Positions 51,011 to 60,697 of a stretch of 64,000 nucleotides of DNA are shown one piece after another. This stretch comes from CAAFZY01 sp964410325 (GTDB lineage Bacteria > Pseudomonadota > Alphaproteobacteria > RF32 > CAG-239): assembly GCA_964410325.1 (NCBI GenBank), contig CAYPFN010000008.1, positions 7,678 through 71,677 on the forward strand, in the 5' to 3' direction. Both the position numbers and the translations under genes were made by a program. Under the pieces are notes generated by a model. That model did no database searches. It saw nothing but the letters and a program-made list of their open reading frames with translations, and was not told the origin of the DNA. Each line of letters starts with the position of its first letter. Positions within the stretch are counted from its first letter, which is position 1.

Positions 51011-53368
51011 TCAGAGTTTGGATAAACCTTCCCTGCTCTTATTTTTTTTCAAGGCGATTTTTAAGACTTCGTTGACCTCGGTTACCGGAATAATCTTTAA
51101 ACCGGTCTTAACATTTTCAGGGATTTCCGCTAGATCTTTTTCATTTTCTTTGGGTATAATCACCGTCTTAATACCGCCACGCAAAGCCGAAAGCAATTTT
51201 TCTTTCAACCCGCCTATCGGCAACACACGTCCCTGTAGCGTAATCTCCCCGGTCATAGCCACATCTTTCCTGACCGGAACTTTGGTTAACACTGAAACCA
51301 AAGTTGTATACATGGCAATGCCTGCCGATGGCCCGTCTTTCGGCGTGGCTCCTTCTGGAACATGAATGTGGATATCGGTTTTTTCAAACACTTCTGGATC
51401 AATCCCCAATTCTTTGGAATGGGCGCGGACGACTGAATACGCCGTATCAATCGACTCTTTCATCACTTCGCCCAATTTTCCAGTTTGCATAACTTTACCT
51501 TTACCCGGCATATCAACTGCCTCAATAAATAAAATATCGCCACCAACTTCAGTCCAGGCCAAACCAGTTGTTACACCGATATGATCTTTCTCTTCCGCTA
51601 CACCGAAAATAAATTTACGCACGCCTAAATATTTTTCCAGATTATCAGCGTTAACTTCCACTTTCAAACCAGCGTCTTTAGATAATAAAATATCTTTAAC
51701 TGCTTTGCGGGCAATCGTCGATAATTCGCGTTCCAGATTGCGGACACCGGCTTCACGGGTGTAGTAGCGGACGATATCCCGCACGGCGGTATCGGTTATG
51801 CCTAATTCGGACTCTTTAACCGCATTTTCCGTAAAAATCTTAGGAATTAAATGCCTTCTGGCAATCTCAACTTTTTCATCTTCGGTGTAACCAGATAAAC
51901 GGATAATTTCCATCCTGTCTAACAAAGGCTTAGGCATGTCAAGCGAATTAGCCGTGGTCACAAACATAACATCGGATAAATCGTAATCAACTTCTAGATA
52001 ATGATCGTTAAAAGTCGAATTTTGCTCCGGATCCAGCACTTCCAAAAGCGCCGAACTCGGATCGCCACGCCAATCATTACCAAGCTTGTCAATTTCATCT
52101 AACAGAAATAACGGGTTAGATGTGCCGGCCTTTTTCATGCTTTGAATAATTTTGCCGGGCATTGAACCGATATATGTCCGCCGATGGCCACGAATTTCTG
52201 CCTCATCACGCATTCCACCCAGCGAGGCGCGGACAAAGTTACGCCCCGTAGCACGGGCAATAGATTGCCCCAATGAGGTTTTGCCGACCCCCGGAGGACC
52301 AACCAAACAGAGAATCGGCCCTTTAACCTTATCAGCACGGGAACGCACCGCCAGATATTCAACAATCCGCTCTTTGACTTTTTCTAGGCCGTAATGATCT
52401 TTCTCCAAGATATCTATAGCTTTAGCTAAATCTTTATTAACTTTGGATTTTTTCTTCCACGGAATATCCAAAAGCCAATCCAGATAATTGCGCACCACGG
52501 TGGCCTCCGAGCTCATCGTTCCCATGGTCTTAAGCTTACGCACCTCTGCCAGCGCCTTTTCTCTGGCCTCTTTGGAAAGACGCGTGTTTTTAATCTTTTT
52601 CATATAAACTGATATTTCATCTTCTTCCTCACCGTCATTGAGCTCTTTTTGGATAGCTTTCATTTGTTCGTTGAGGTAATATTCTTTCTGGCTTTTTTCC
52701 ATTTGTTTTTTGACGCGGTTCTTTATTTTATTTTCAACCTCAATCATGGCAAGTTCAGCATCTACAAAACCCAACAGTTTTTCAAGGCGTTCCGTAAGGC
52801 TTCCGGCTTCGAGCAGAGATTGTTTTTCTTCAACCTTTAAAGTAATATGCGATGCAATTGTATCGGCAAGCCTGCTGTAATCTTCAATCTGCCGGACGGC
52901 AACCATGACATCCGGAGACAGTTTTTTAGAAACTTTAACATATTCTTCAAATTGAGAAATAACCGCTCTGGCTAACGCTTCCTGTTCTAAATCATTTTCA
53001 GGAGAATCCGGTAGCGAAACCATTTCCGCCGCGACATATTCGCCATTATCATAAAAATTTTTAATTGCAATCCGCGCCATGCCTTCAATCAAAACTTTTA
53101 CCGTGCCGTCAGGGAGTTTTAACATCTGTAAAACATGTCCAAGCGTTCCGATGTGGTAGATATCAGCCTCTTTCGGATCCTCCATATCAGCTTTTTTTTG
53201 AGTGGCCAAGACAATAGTGTTATCTGCCATGCTTGCTTTTTGCAGGGCGTTTATCGACTTTTGCCGACCGACAAACAACGGAACAATCATTTTGGGAAAG
53301 ACAACCGTATCGCGCAGCGGCAATACCGGAAGCAGCTGCGGGTTCTCGTTTTCAATATTCTCGGACAT
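51011..53368 (-). CDS. lon: ATP-dependent protease Lon
   Basis: About 785-aa AAA+ serine protease degrading misfolded and regulatory proteins. N-terminal substrate domain (LLPVLPLRDTVVFPKMIVPL), Walker A CLVGPPGVGKTSLGQSIARA, Walker B FLLDEIDKLGNDW, and a protease domain with catalytic Ser in TPKDGPSAGIAMYTTL and Lys in GGLKEKLLSALRGGIKTVII. Start set at ATG 53368 (MSENIEN) with AAGG upstream; the extension from 53386 overlaps that site. Monocistronic. Confidence 0.97.
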   Translation of the reverse strand: MSENIENENPQLLPVLPLRDTVVFPKMIVPLFVGRQKSINALQKASMADNTIVLATQKKADMEDPKEADIYHIGTLGHVLQMLKLPDGTVKVLIEGMARIAIKNFYDNGEYVAAEMVSLPDSPENDLEQEALARAVISQFEEYVKVSKKLSPDVMVAVRQIEDYSRLADTIASHITLKVEEKQSLLEAGSLTERLEKLLGFVDAELAMIEVENKIKNRVKKQMEKSQKEYYLNEQMKAIQKELNDGEEEDEISVYMKKIKNTRLSKEAREKALAEVRKLKTMGTMSSEATVVRNYLDWLLDIPWKKKSKVNKDLAKAIDILEKDHYGLEKVKERIVEYLAVRSRADKVKGPILCLVGPPGVGKTSLGQSIARATGRNFVRASLGGMRDEAEIRGHRRTYIGSMPGKIIQSMKKAGTSNPLFLLDEIDKLGNDWRGDPSSALLEVLDPEQNSTFNDHYLEVDYDLSDVMFVTTANSLDMPKPLLDRMEIIRLSGYTEDEKVEIARRHLIPKIFTENAVKESELGITDTAVRDIVRYYTREAGVRNLERELSTIARKAVKDILLSKDAGLKVEVNADNLEKYLGVRKFIFGVAEEKDHIGVTTGLAWTEVGGDILFIEAVDMPGKGKVMQTGKLGEVMKESIDTAYSVVRAHSKELGIDPEVFEKTDIHIHVPEGATPKDGPSAGIAMYTTLVSVLTKVPVRKDVAMTGEITLQGRVLPIGGLKEKLLSALRGGIKTVIIPKENEKDLAEIPENVKTGLKIIPVTEVNEVLKIALKKNKSREGLSKL

Positions 53369-53559
53369 ACTTACCTTTTTCTCCATTTTATTGCTTTAGT
53401 TGTATATAGGAAATCTATAAACATTTGGCAAGGGTGGCAACGTTAAAACTTTTTAATCCACAACCACTCTTCTGTGATAAAGTTTAAAATGATTTGCAGA
53501 TTTAAAAAAAAGCATATATTGTTCTTAATGTTTGTATCGTTTTAGCGTATTGGACAACC

Positions 53560-54300
53560 ATGGCTGTTTTCAAAAATATTGAAAAAAAAATAATAAAATC
53601 ACGTGCTGTTAATGCCGTATTCGGTTTTCTAGCATATTGGTATGTCCGGCTGGTGGCAGCAACCACTAAATGGGATATCCGAAATATTGACAATTTTTAC
53701 GGTAGCCTGAAAAAATACGGTAGCGTTATATTTATCGCCTGGCATGGACGCGTGCCGATGATACCTTATTTTTGGGATAAGCGCTCTACCTTAAAGGCTT
53801 TGGTATCTCCGCATCACGACGGTCGGCTTATTATCGGGCTTCTGCGCCGCTTCGGCATCGGACATATTAACGGATCCAGCAATGAATGCGCCGTCAGCGC
53901 TGCAATTACACTGTTAAAAGAACTGCAGCAAGGAACCACTATCGCCATTATCCCCGATGGGCCGCGGGGCCCTAGCATGACTATGGGTTTGAGCCCTTTA
54001 TATTATGCTCAGAAAACTGGAAAGCCGATTGTTGGCGTTACATACAGCATCGCCAATTCCTCGGTGATAGAAAAAAGCTGGGACAGGATGCTGTTGCCTA
54101 AACCTTTTAACAAAGGCATATGCGTGGTAACCCAGCCTTTTTTCATTCCTGGTCATATTGCAAAAGAGGAATTGGAACATTATCGGCAGAAAATTGAAAA
54201 TGAGATGAACGAGCTCACCTGGAAAATTGACAAAGAATTGGGTTTGCCTTATATTCCGAAAGGTACCGTCCCTAAAAAGAAACGCGACACATCCTCTTGA
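53560..54300 (+). CDS. DUF374 lysophospholipid acyltransferase-family protein
   Basis: 246 aa. An N-terminal hydrophobic stretch, then FIAWHGRVPMIPYFW (H-G-R in place of the H-x-x-x-x-D-type acyltransferase motif), VSPHHDGRLIIGLLRRFGI and IIPDGPRGPSMTMG, the signature of the DUF374 family. These lie beside waaA in many alphaproteobacteria and probably act on lipid A or phospholipid acyl chains. First gene of the lipid A block, 19 bases before waaA. Confidence 0.85.
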   Translation: MAVFKNIEKKIIKSRAVNAVFGFLAYWYVRLVAATTKWDIRNIDNFYGSLKKYGSVIFIAWHGRVPMIPYFWDKRSTLKALVSPHHDGRLIIGLLRRFGIGHINGSSNECAVSAAITLLKELQQGTTIAIIPDGPRGPSMTMGLSPLYYAQKTGKPIVGVTYSIANSSVIEKSWDRMLLPKPFNKGICVVTQPFFIPGHIAKEELEHYRQKIENEMNELTWKIDKELGLPYIPKGTVPKKKRDTSS

Positions 54301-54319
54301 CAGATAAAAGGAATAAATA

Positions 54320-55585
54320 ATGTTAATGAAAATATACAACACTTTAATCAGATTTCTCTATCCGATAGCTATCAGCCGTTACATTGAAAAGCGCAAAAAA
54401 AATGGCAAGGAAGATATTAAACGTTTTAATGAACGAATCGGCCGGCCTACAAAACCGCGGCCAAACGGTAAGCTTGTTTGGATGCACGGTGCTTCTGTCG
54501 GCGAATCTATTTCCATGCTTCCCCTTATCAAGCGTTTATTGGAACTTTATCCGGAGCTTTATATTATGGTCACAACCGGCACCCGGACTTCGGCTGATGT
54601 TATGGCCAAGCGCTTGCCAGAACGAGCTTTTCATCAGTATCTCCCGATTGAAAACCCGGTATTTGCCACGCGTTTTTTGAAGCATTGGCGACCAGATATA
54701 GCCCTATGGTTTGAATCCGAATTTTGGCCGGCAATGCTTTCCTGCATTAAACGCAAAAATATTCCTTTGATTCTGGTCAACGGACGGATTTCTAACAAAT
54801 CTTTTAAACGTTGGCAGCAGTTTGAATTTGTTATCAAAGAAATTCTTGATTGTTTTAATTTGTGTTTGGGACAGTCTGATGAAGACGCCTACCGCCTGAG
54901 GGTGTTAGGCGCTAAAAATGTCATATGCCTCGGCAACCTGAAATACGCCGGCCTGCCCTTGCCGGTTGACAACGATAAAAAGGCAGAAATAGCCAAACAA
55001 ATCAATAATCGACCAGTTTGGCTGGTTAGCTCTACCCATGACAATGAAGAATTTCGCATTGCCAAACATTTAAAAACCCTGGAACAAAAAATTCCTCATC
55101 TTTTGACATTTATGGCGCCGCGTCATCCGCACCGCGGAGTGGAAATTAAAGAACTTTTGGAAAAAGAATTAGGGTTGAATGTTGCTTTACGCTCCGCCGG
55201 AGAAAAAATTACCGCTAAAACGGATGTCTATATTGCCGACACTATCGGCGAAATGGGTATCTGGTATGAACTTTTTACGTTGGTATTTATCGGCGGATCA
55301 CTTATTCCGCACGGCGGTCAAAATTTTATGGAGCCCTCACGCTATCGTGATGCCGTTATTGTCGGACCGCATATGCATAATTTTACCGATGCTATGAATC
55401 GTGCCAAAAAAGCAGATGCCATCATACAAGTCAACGATGTGTTAGATTTAATTGAAATGGTTGAAACGCTTCTGACCAATCCGGAACTACTGGAAGCCAA
55501 ACGCAGTCTGGCTTATAACTGGGCAACCAGCGAAGCCAAAGTTTTAGACAGTATTGTTGAAAAAATTCGCGCTTATCTGGAGTAA
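54320..55585 (+). CDS. waaA: Kdo transferase
   Basis: 421 aa. Adds Kdo to the lipid A precursor at the inner membrane. An N-terminal anchor, then WMHGASVGESISMLPLIKRL, IMVTTGTRTSADVMAKRLPE, ALWFESEFWPAMLSCIKRKN, LVNGRISNKSFKRW and the C-terminal GGSLIPHGGQNFMEPSRY. Full length for the GT30 family; the number of Kdo residues added cannot be told. Confidence 0.95.
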   Translation: MLMKIYNTLIRFLYPIAISRYIEKRKKNGKEDIKRFNERIGRPTKPRPNGKLVWMHGASVGESISMLPLIKRLLELYPELYIMVTTGTRTSADVMAKRLPERAFHQYLPIENPVFATRFLKHWRPDIALWFESEFWPAMLSCIKRKNIPLILVNGRISNKSFKRWQQFEFVIKEILDCFNLCLGQSDEDAYRLRVLGAKNVICLGNLKYAGLPLPVDNDKKAEIAKQINNRPVWLVSSTHDNEEFRIAKHLKTLEQKIPHLLTFMAPRHPHRGVEIKELLEKELGLNVALRSAGEKITAKTDVYIADTIGEMGIWYELFTLVFIGGSLIPHGGQNFMEPSRYRDAVIVGPHMHNFTDAMNRAKKADAIIQVNDVLDLIEMVETLLTNPELLEAKRSLAYNWATSEAKVLDSIVEKIRAYLE

Positions 55586-55593
55586 ACATTCTG

Positions 55594-56553
55594 ATGAAAA
55601 CGCCTGAATTTTGGAAAAAAGACAATCTGTTATCTAAAATCTTGGCGCCTTTGGGTGGCTTATATGCGGTAGCGACCTATTTGCGTCTTAAAACAGCCGC
55701 ACCTTATAAAGCAGCCAAACCGGTTATATGTATCGGCAATTTAACGGCAGGCGGTAGCGGAAAAACCCCGGTTGCTTTAAGTATTGCAAAGCTTTTGCAG
55801 GATATGGGAAGAAATCCATTTTTCTTATCCCGCGGATATGGGGGAACAGTTCATAATGTCGTCGTCAATAAAATGGTGCATACACCTTTGCAGGTCGGCG
55901 ATGAACCGCTTTTACTCTCGGAGACGGCACCAGTTGTTGTCAATCCTGATCGGGCAAGTGGCGCAAAACTTGCTATCGCACACGGGGCAGACTGTTTGGT
56001 CATGGATGACGGGTTTCAAAATCCGGGATTATATAAAGACCTTGCTTTTTTGGTTTTTGACGGAACTTACGGCATCGGCAACGGCCGCGCCATTCCGGCC
56101 GGACCGCTACGGGAAAATTTTGCCGCGGGGCTGAAACGAGCACAGGCCGTCATCATTTTAGGCGAAGATAAAACTGGCATTGCCACTCAAACAAAATTAC
56201 CGATATTTTATGGAAAAATTGTTGAAGAACAGCCGAATATCGCCAACCGTCAGGTTTTGGCTTTTGCCGGCATCGGCCATCCGGAAAAATTTTATGCCTC
56301 ATTGGAAAAATGCGGACTGAACCCAGTTATAAAACAAAATTTTCCGGATCATCATGGCTATACGCATGCCGAATTACAAAAACTGATTAATTTGGCCGAA
56401 GAAAAAAAGCTCGATATCTACACAACCTCTAAAGATTATGTCAAAATTCCATTTGCGCTGCAAAAAAAGTTTAAGGTTTTAAATATTTCCGTTGTATGGG
56501 AAAATTTGCCGGAGCTACAACGTTTTATTAATCGGGCTTTGTCTGTTGATTGA
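55594..56553 (+). CDS. lpxK: Tetraacyldisaccharide 4'-kinase
   Basis: 319 aa. Phosphorylates the 4' position of the lipid A disaccharide. Walker A in GNLTAGGSGKTPVALSIAKL, FFLSRGYGG, VGDEPLLLSETAPVVVNPDR, and the Walker B-like LVMDDGFQNPGLYKDLAFLV. Eight bases after waaA. Normal length. With waaA it shows the cell makes Kdo-lipid A. Confidence 0.95.
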   Translation: MKTPEFWKKDNLLSKILAPLGGLYAVATYLRLKTAAPYKAAKPVICIGNLTAGGSGKTPVALSIAKLLQDMGRNPFFLSRGYGGTVHNVVVNKMVHTPLQVGDEPLLLSETAPVVVNPDRASGAKLAIAHGADCLVMDDGFQNPGLYKDLAFLVFDGTYGIGNGRAIPAGPLRENFAAGLKRAQAVIILGEDKTGIATQTKLPIFYGKIVEEQPNIANRQVLAFAGIGHPEKFYASLEKCGLNPVIKQNFPDHHGYTHAELQKLINLAEEKKLDIYTTSKDYVKIPFALQKKFKVLNISVVWENLPELQRFINRALSVD

Positions 56554-56595
56554 AATTTATTTAAACAAAGCAAAATTAAATAAAAAAGGAAAATC

Positions 56596-57057
56596 ATGGT
56601 AAATAAGATTTACATTACATTTACGGAAATTACGCACAGATGCAAACAGCTGGCTGAAGAAATCATGAAGTCTGACGGCAGGCCTGATATGATTTTGGCT
56701 GTGGCCAGAGGTGGCTTAGTGCCGGCCGGCATGCTAGCGCAGCTTCTAGATGTCCGTGATATCCGGACAATTTGCCTGGCATCATACAGTGATGACGGCC
56801 AGCAAGAAGAAATTAAGCCGATATTTTGTTCTGACATTCCTGTTGATAAAAATGTACTGGTTGTTGATGATTTAATCGACAGCGGTGGTACGCTTGCTTA
56901 TCTTAAAGAAAAATTTAAAGCCTATAATACGGTTAAATTTGCCACATTTTACAGCAAAACGGCAAACCTTAATAAGCTAAGCCTTCTTGATTACGCCACC
57001 GAGCTTAAAAATCCTGACGAATGGATTGTCTTTCCTTGGGAGCCTGAAGCCTTATGA
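56596..57057 (+). CDS. Phosphoribosyltransferase (Gpt-like)
   Basis: 153 aa type I PRTase. PRPP-binding motif NVLVVDDLIDSGGTLAYL and an N-terminal LAVARGGLVPAGMLAQLLDV; the ending NPDEWIVFPWE is like xanthine/guanine phosphoribosyltransferases. Purine salvage is likely; the exact base is not certain. RBS AAAAGGA. Its stop overlaps the next start (ATGA). Confidence 0.82.
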   Translation: MVNKIYITFTEITHRCKQLAEEIMKSDGRPDMILAVARGGLVPAGMLAQLLDVRDIRTICLASYSDDGQQEEIKPIFCSDIPVDKNVLVVDDLIDSGGTLAYLKEKFKAYNTVKFATFYSKTANLNKLSLLDYATELKNPDEWIVFPWEPEAL

Positions 57058-58466
57058 TAAGTACAAAGTTAAAATATATTTTACTGGTCGTGGTTTTTAT
57101 TTTGGGCTATACCAGCCTTTCTTTCGAGTTAATTGTTTTGCGCCAGCTGATTAACTTTGTCGGTTCAAATATGCTGATTACTTCCATTGTTATTACGTTT
57201 ATTCTTTTGTTTTTATCAATCGGCTATTATGCTGGTTCGGTTGTTCGCTTTGGTATGCGTCCAATACGGCGCACGATGCTAAACTTAATCGCCGCTATGA
57301 CGGCGTGGTATATTATTGCCTGTTCTCATTATTTAATTGAGATTTATTTTGCAATGTCGTATAAGCTCGGTTTACGTTCAATATTGGGATTTGTAACATT
57401 GTTTTCCGCCTTGTTTCTGGCTTTTCCATCAGCCTGCCTGGGATTTGCGACCTCTGTTATCGGACGGATTATCCACCGCCATAACCGCAATTATACCGGA
57501 CGTTTTATGGCTGTTGATACCATTGGCAGTGTTTTAGGCTCGCTGGCGACCACTTTGGTATTTATGCCACTTATCGGTGTGGCGGCGACAGTTATTATAT
57601 TGCTGGTATTAACGGCTATAGCCGCTTTGCTTTTGGGTAATCGGCGACGGAATTTTTATTATGCCGTTTTGCTGATATATTTACTGGTTATCGGCGCTTT
57701 TCTAAATAACGAAAAATTTATGCATCCGAACAGCGGTCTGGTCAAAGACGATGCTATTTCCCGAATTGAAATCATTCCAGAAGATATAAAAAACGGCAAA
57801 GCGCAATCCTTGTTGATGAAAATAAACGGATCCTCCTCTTCTAAAATTTCTGAAGATGAGGCTTTAATGTTCGGTTATATCAAATTTATTAATGACACGT
57901 TTGTATATACCTTGCCACGGGATTATCTGCGGGATATTCTTGTTTTAGGCGCTGGCGGGTTTACCATTGGGTTGAAAGATTCCTTTCATCATTATACTTT
58001 TCTTGATATCGATCACGATTTAAAAGAAATTTCCGAACAACAATTTTTGTATGAAAAACTTCCGCCCAATAAAAAGTTTATCGCACAAGATGCCTACCTT
58101 TATATGCTTCATGAAAACAAAAAATATGATTTGATTGTGGTTGACGTTTTTTCTGCTCAGAATAGTATTCCGATGAACTTTATAACAACGGACTTTTTTA
58201 ATATGGTCAAGCAATCTTTAAAAGAAAACGGGATTATGGTTGCCAACATTATTGCCTCGCCTTCATTTAGCAATTCCTTTTCCCGACGGGTGGATAATAC
58301 CCTACGTGCAGTTTTTCCGCACCACTTGGATCGTCATGTGATACAGCCTTACAATCCGTACGAAACGGACGACAATCTGGTTAATGTGGAATATATTTAT
58401 TATAATTATCCGCCTGACGGAACGATTTACACCATAAATAAAAACACCGCTTTGTACGGACAATAA
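57054..58466 (+). CDS. Membrane-fused spermidine synthase-like protein
   Basis: 470 aa. Residues about 1-215 carry six to seven membrane helices (begins with LLVVVFILGYTSLSFELIVL; RFMAVDTIGSVLGSLATTLV). The soluble C-terminal half has a SpeE-like Rossmann fold: DILVLGAGGFTIGL, then TFLDIDHDLKEISEQQF, and LIVVDVFSAQNSIPMNFITT. Similar fused proteins exist widely without a proven substrate. Polyamine synthesis is possible but not shown. Overlaps the PRTase gene by 4 bases. Confidence 0.8.
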   Translation: MISTKLKYILLVVVFILGYTSLSFELIVLRQLINFVGSNMLITSIVITFILLFLSIGYYAGSVVRFGMRPIRRTMLNLIAAMTAWYIIACSHYLIEIYFAMSYKLGLRSILGFVTLFSALFLAFPSACLGFATSVIGRIIHRHNRNYTGRFMAVDTIGSVLGSLATTLVFMPLIGVAATVIILLVLTAIAALLLGNRRRNFYYAVLLIYLLVIGAFLNNEKFMHPNSGLVKDDAISRIEIIPEDIKNGKAQSLLMKINGSSSSKISEDEALMFGYIKFINDTFVYTLPRDYLRDILVLGAGGFTIGLKDSFHHYTFLDIDHDLKEISEQQFLYEKLPPNKKFIAQDAYLYMLHENKKYDLIVVDVFSAQNSIPMNFITTDFFNMVKQSLKENGIMVANIIASPSFSNSFSRRVDNTLRAVFPHHLDRHVIQPYNPYETDDNLVNVEYIYYNYPPDGTIYTINKNTALYGQ

Positions 58467-58504
58467 CCAATAGCGATGATAACTGTTTTTTTTAGGATAG
58501 ATTG

Positions 58505-58654
58505 ATGAATAATATCAGAAAAGCTAAAATTGCTGATACTTTGCTTATCACGGAGATCAGTATTGACGTATGGAAGAAAACTTATGAAGGGTTTATTGAT
58601 TATGCGTCTGGTGGTTCAACAAATCGTCCAAAATTACAGGAGATGCCCAAATAG
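58505..58654 (+). pseudogene. Truncated GNAT acetyltransferase
   Basis: 49 codons: MNNIRKAKIADTLLITEISI then DVWKKTYEGFIDYASGGSTN. This matches only the first helix and strand of GNAT N-acetyltransferases (x-IRKA-x-x-x-D-x-x-x-I...W-x-x-TY-x-G). The acetyl-CoA binding part is missing, and no continuation is found in other frames before the terminator. Confidence 0.6.
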
Positions 58655-58763
58655 GTTTGTTCATAGCCTTAGTCTTTTGGACACGCAATGCCTGGCACCT
58701 GAACAAGGCGTGATTTTCCGAAAGTATATTTAAACAAAATGCGCAAACAAATATTTTAACCGT

Positions 58764-58803
58764 CAAAAAAATCCCTGCCCTTATTCTGGCGGGGATTTTT
58801 TTG
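58764..58803. terminator. Bidirectional terminator
   Basis: AAATCCCTGCC pairing with GGCGGGGATTT, A- and T-runs on both sides, between two convergent genes. Confidence 0.9.
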
Positions 58804-58814
58804 GGGTTTGCAGC

Positions 58815-60161
58815 CTACTTTTTATTTTCTTTTTTTTGCATATATTCTCTATACTCATATTCTATTTGATTATAGTTAAGTTCTTCGGCAAATCTTTTTT
58901 TGCGTTTCTCCGAGTGAATTGCAAAACGCGCCGAATTTTCATCAATCATGGTTACTTCTTGCCAACTTTTCCATCCGGTTATTTGGGCTGAAAGTTTCAA
59001 GGCTTCGTGGTGCGGGATATTAAGCATGGCTTTAAGTTTTTTGGCCTTTTGTTTCAAAATTTCCATATAAATTTCTCTGGCGCTTTTTTGAATTGTAAGC
59101 AAACGTTTATATATCTCGGAAATATAATAGGCCGGCACACGTTCCACGCGTATGTCCAATGCCGGAAAAATTTTTCTCATTTCTACTAACAGGTCTGCTT
59201 CCTGCGATTCCGATTTCCCCTTATCAAGCAATAATCTCCCATCGGCGAAAAGCGCATAGTTTAAATTGTCTGGCGAATAATACAACCTTTCCGACGGACA
59301 AACCACACTCAAACATTTGTTATTATCCGACAAAAGTTTATGAATGAAAATATTCATCTGCAACTTTTCCTCGTTACTTAACGAAATTTCTGTCTCTTCC
59401 GCATAATCTTCGGCCGGCATAAACCATTCAAATTCTTGTGCTTTGCGATAGACGGCGTCTATATAATTTTGTGGCACATATTCTTTTTGCAAATAAACAT
59501 ATTCTTTATGGTGGTGGCAAAAAGCATCAACCTTACGATAATCTTTTACACCAGAAAAATCATATTCTTTCGATACAAGAAAACGTCCGTCAGTCATCAG
59601 AGCCAGATATTCGCGACATTCGGGATTTATATTTTCACTCCTGGCTGCCGTCAGACAAATGTTGCCGTCGGCAAACAATTTCTGAATGAATTTTTTTTGC
59701 GAATCTAACTTTTCAAAATAAAAACTTTTATCATCAGTATAGATGTCATTCAAATTTTCGACAACTTGGTTAATATCCATCATATTATAGCCTTTACGGA
59801 AATTATAGCTGCCATAAACTTTCTTTATGAGCAAGCCTTTCCGGTATGCCAGCTGCAATACGCGTTCTATTGCTTCTTTCGGTGTATCGTAACGATAAAT
59901 CAATGTGCCGTCGGCAAACAGAACAAAACGATTATCAGCAAAAGGCAAAATTACATTCTTAGACACGACGCGTCCCGAACATCCGGCGTCCCGAGCTGCT
60001 TGTTTAACAGTAAAGCAGACATTGTTTGCTTTCATTGAATGAAAGGGATTGTAACCGACAGCTTTGGTATGCGCCGTCAGGTCGATTATTTCGTCAAACG
60101 GCAAAATTTGTTCTGATTGTAACAGTCTTTTATCATAGAAAGGGGAAATATTATCAGTCAT
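58815..60161 (-). CDS. Unknown 448-aa protein with three FADG-type repeats
   Basis: Not recognised as a whole. No signal peptide or membrane helix. Three similar units are visible. Each has a short strand pair ending RFVLFADGTLIYRYD (about 78-92), YLALMTDGRFLVSKEYD (about 185-201) or NYALFADGRLLLDKG (about 301-315). Units 2 and 3 start FIQKLFADGNICL and FIHKLLSDNNKCL and end VPQNYIDAVYRK and VPAYYISEIYKR. The C-terminus has IPHHEALKLSAQITGWKSWQ (382-401), a motif I know from poorly characterised plasmid/phage-type proteins, then a Lys/Glu-rich tail. Good RBS (AAAGGAG). It has its own promoter and a structured leader. Confidence 0.75.
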   Translation of the reverse strand: MTDNISPFYDKRLLQSEQILPFDEIIDLTAHTKAVGYNPFHSMKANNVCFTVKQAARDAGCSGRVVSKNVILPFADNRFVLFADGTLIYRYDTPKEAIERVLQLAYRKGLLIKKVYGSYNFRKGYNMMDINQVVENLNDIYTDDKSFYFEKLDSQKKFIQKLFADGNICLTAARSENINPECREYLALMTDGRFLVSKEYDFSGVKDYRKVDAFCHHHKEYVYLQKEYVPQNYIDAVYRKAQEFEWFMPAEDYAEETEISLSNEEKLQMNIFIHKLLSDNNKCLSVVCPSERLYYSPDNLNYALFADGRLLLDKGKSESQEADLLVEMRKIFPALDIRVERVPAYYISEIYKRLLTIQKSAREIYMEILKQKAKKLKAMLNIPHHEALKLSAQITGWKSWQEVTMIDENSARFAIHSEKRKKRFAEELNYNQIEYEYREYMQKKENKK

Positions 60162-60313
60162 GACTTTAACTCCTTTTCTGCGGGAAAAAAAACTTTTGAT
60201 GCCTGCCTGTCAAAAACCCCTTAAAAAAGAATTAAAGTACAAAAAAAAGAAATGATTGTCCCATCCGGGTTTGCCTATGAGCAGGCAGCAGACGCCAATC
60301 TCGCCTTTAGGTA
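60162..60313 (-). ncRNA. Structured leader of the 448-aa gene
   Basis: Downstream of the promoter the RNA can fold into a three-way junction closed by GATTG/CAATC. It contains GCCT(GCTCAT)AGGC and CCC(GGAT)GGG (about 60256-60298). A T-run follows three to four bases later, as in an attenuator. GGCAAACC then GGGAC recalls the c-di-GMP-I core, but the rest of that motif is absent. Confidence 0.4.
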
Positions 60314-60342
60314 ATAATATAACAATTCAGCTCTTGTGTCAA
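60314..60342 (-). promoter_or_regulatory. Promoter for the 448-aa gene
   Basis: TTGACA, 17-base spacer, TATTAT; about 155 bases of leader follow before the start codon. Confidence 0.75.
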
Positions 60343-60520
60343 TCATTTTAACGGCCCTCCTAAATCTTGTTTTATTTTTTAGCTATTTGTAGCATATTAT
60401 ATCGGAACAAAGGATAAAATTAAGTCAGTCTTCGACAAAATTGTTTAATAGAGCCTAAAAAAAATAATTTGGTATGTTTATTGACTTTTAAGTTAATTAA
60501 TGTTACTTGTGTCGTTTTAG

Positions 60521-60697
60521 TAACATTGAAAACAAAGGGACGCCAGATTTCAATATACCTACAGCTGTTAAAAGTTAACTAAATTTATTCTTTATCAACC
60601 TTTTCTCTTGAAAACCTTGGATTGCAACAGATTAAACCAATAAAGCAATATAAATAATAAAAATATTGGATTCTGGCGTCCCTTTATTTTCAATGTT
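60521..60697. promoter_or_regulatory. Inverted-repeat module upstream of the autotransporter (candidate invertible element)
   Basis: Two inverted arms, 60521-60556 and 60663-60698, match at 33 of 36 positions with a perfect 14-bp core (AAAGGGACGCCAGA at 60534-60547 and its complement at 60672-60685). They flank a 106-bp AT-rich centre. The right arm ends 64 bases before the autotransporter start. No single promoter stands out inside; TTGAAA with ATTAAA 17 bases on is the best plus-strand match. It could also be a small non-autonomous mobile element. Confidence 0.5.

Noticed and set aside
50705..51025. 106-codon plus-strand frame upstream of lon
   Set aside because: No recognisable protein feature or ribosome site; the overlapping frame with seven Cys is the more protein-like reading.
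60240..60300. c-di-GMP-I (GEMM) riboswitch
   Set aside because: GGCAAACC and GGGAC are present but the following GCAAAGCC and second helix are missing, so only a resemblance is recorded.
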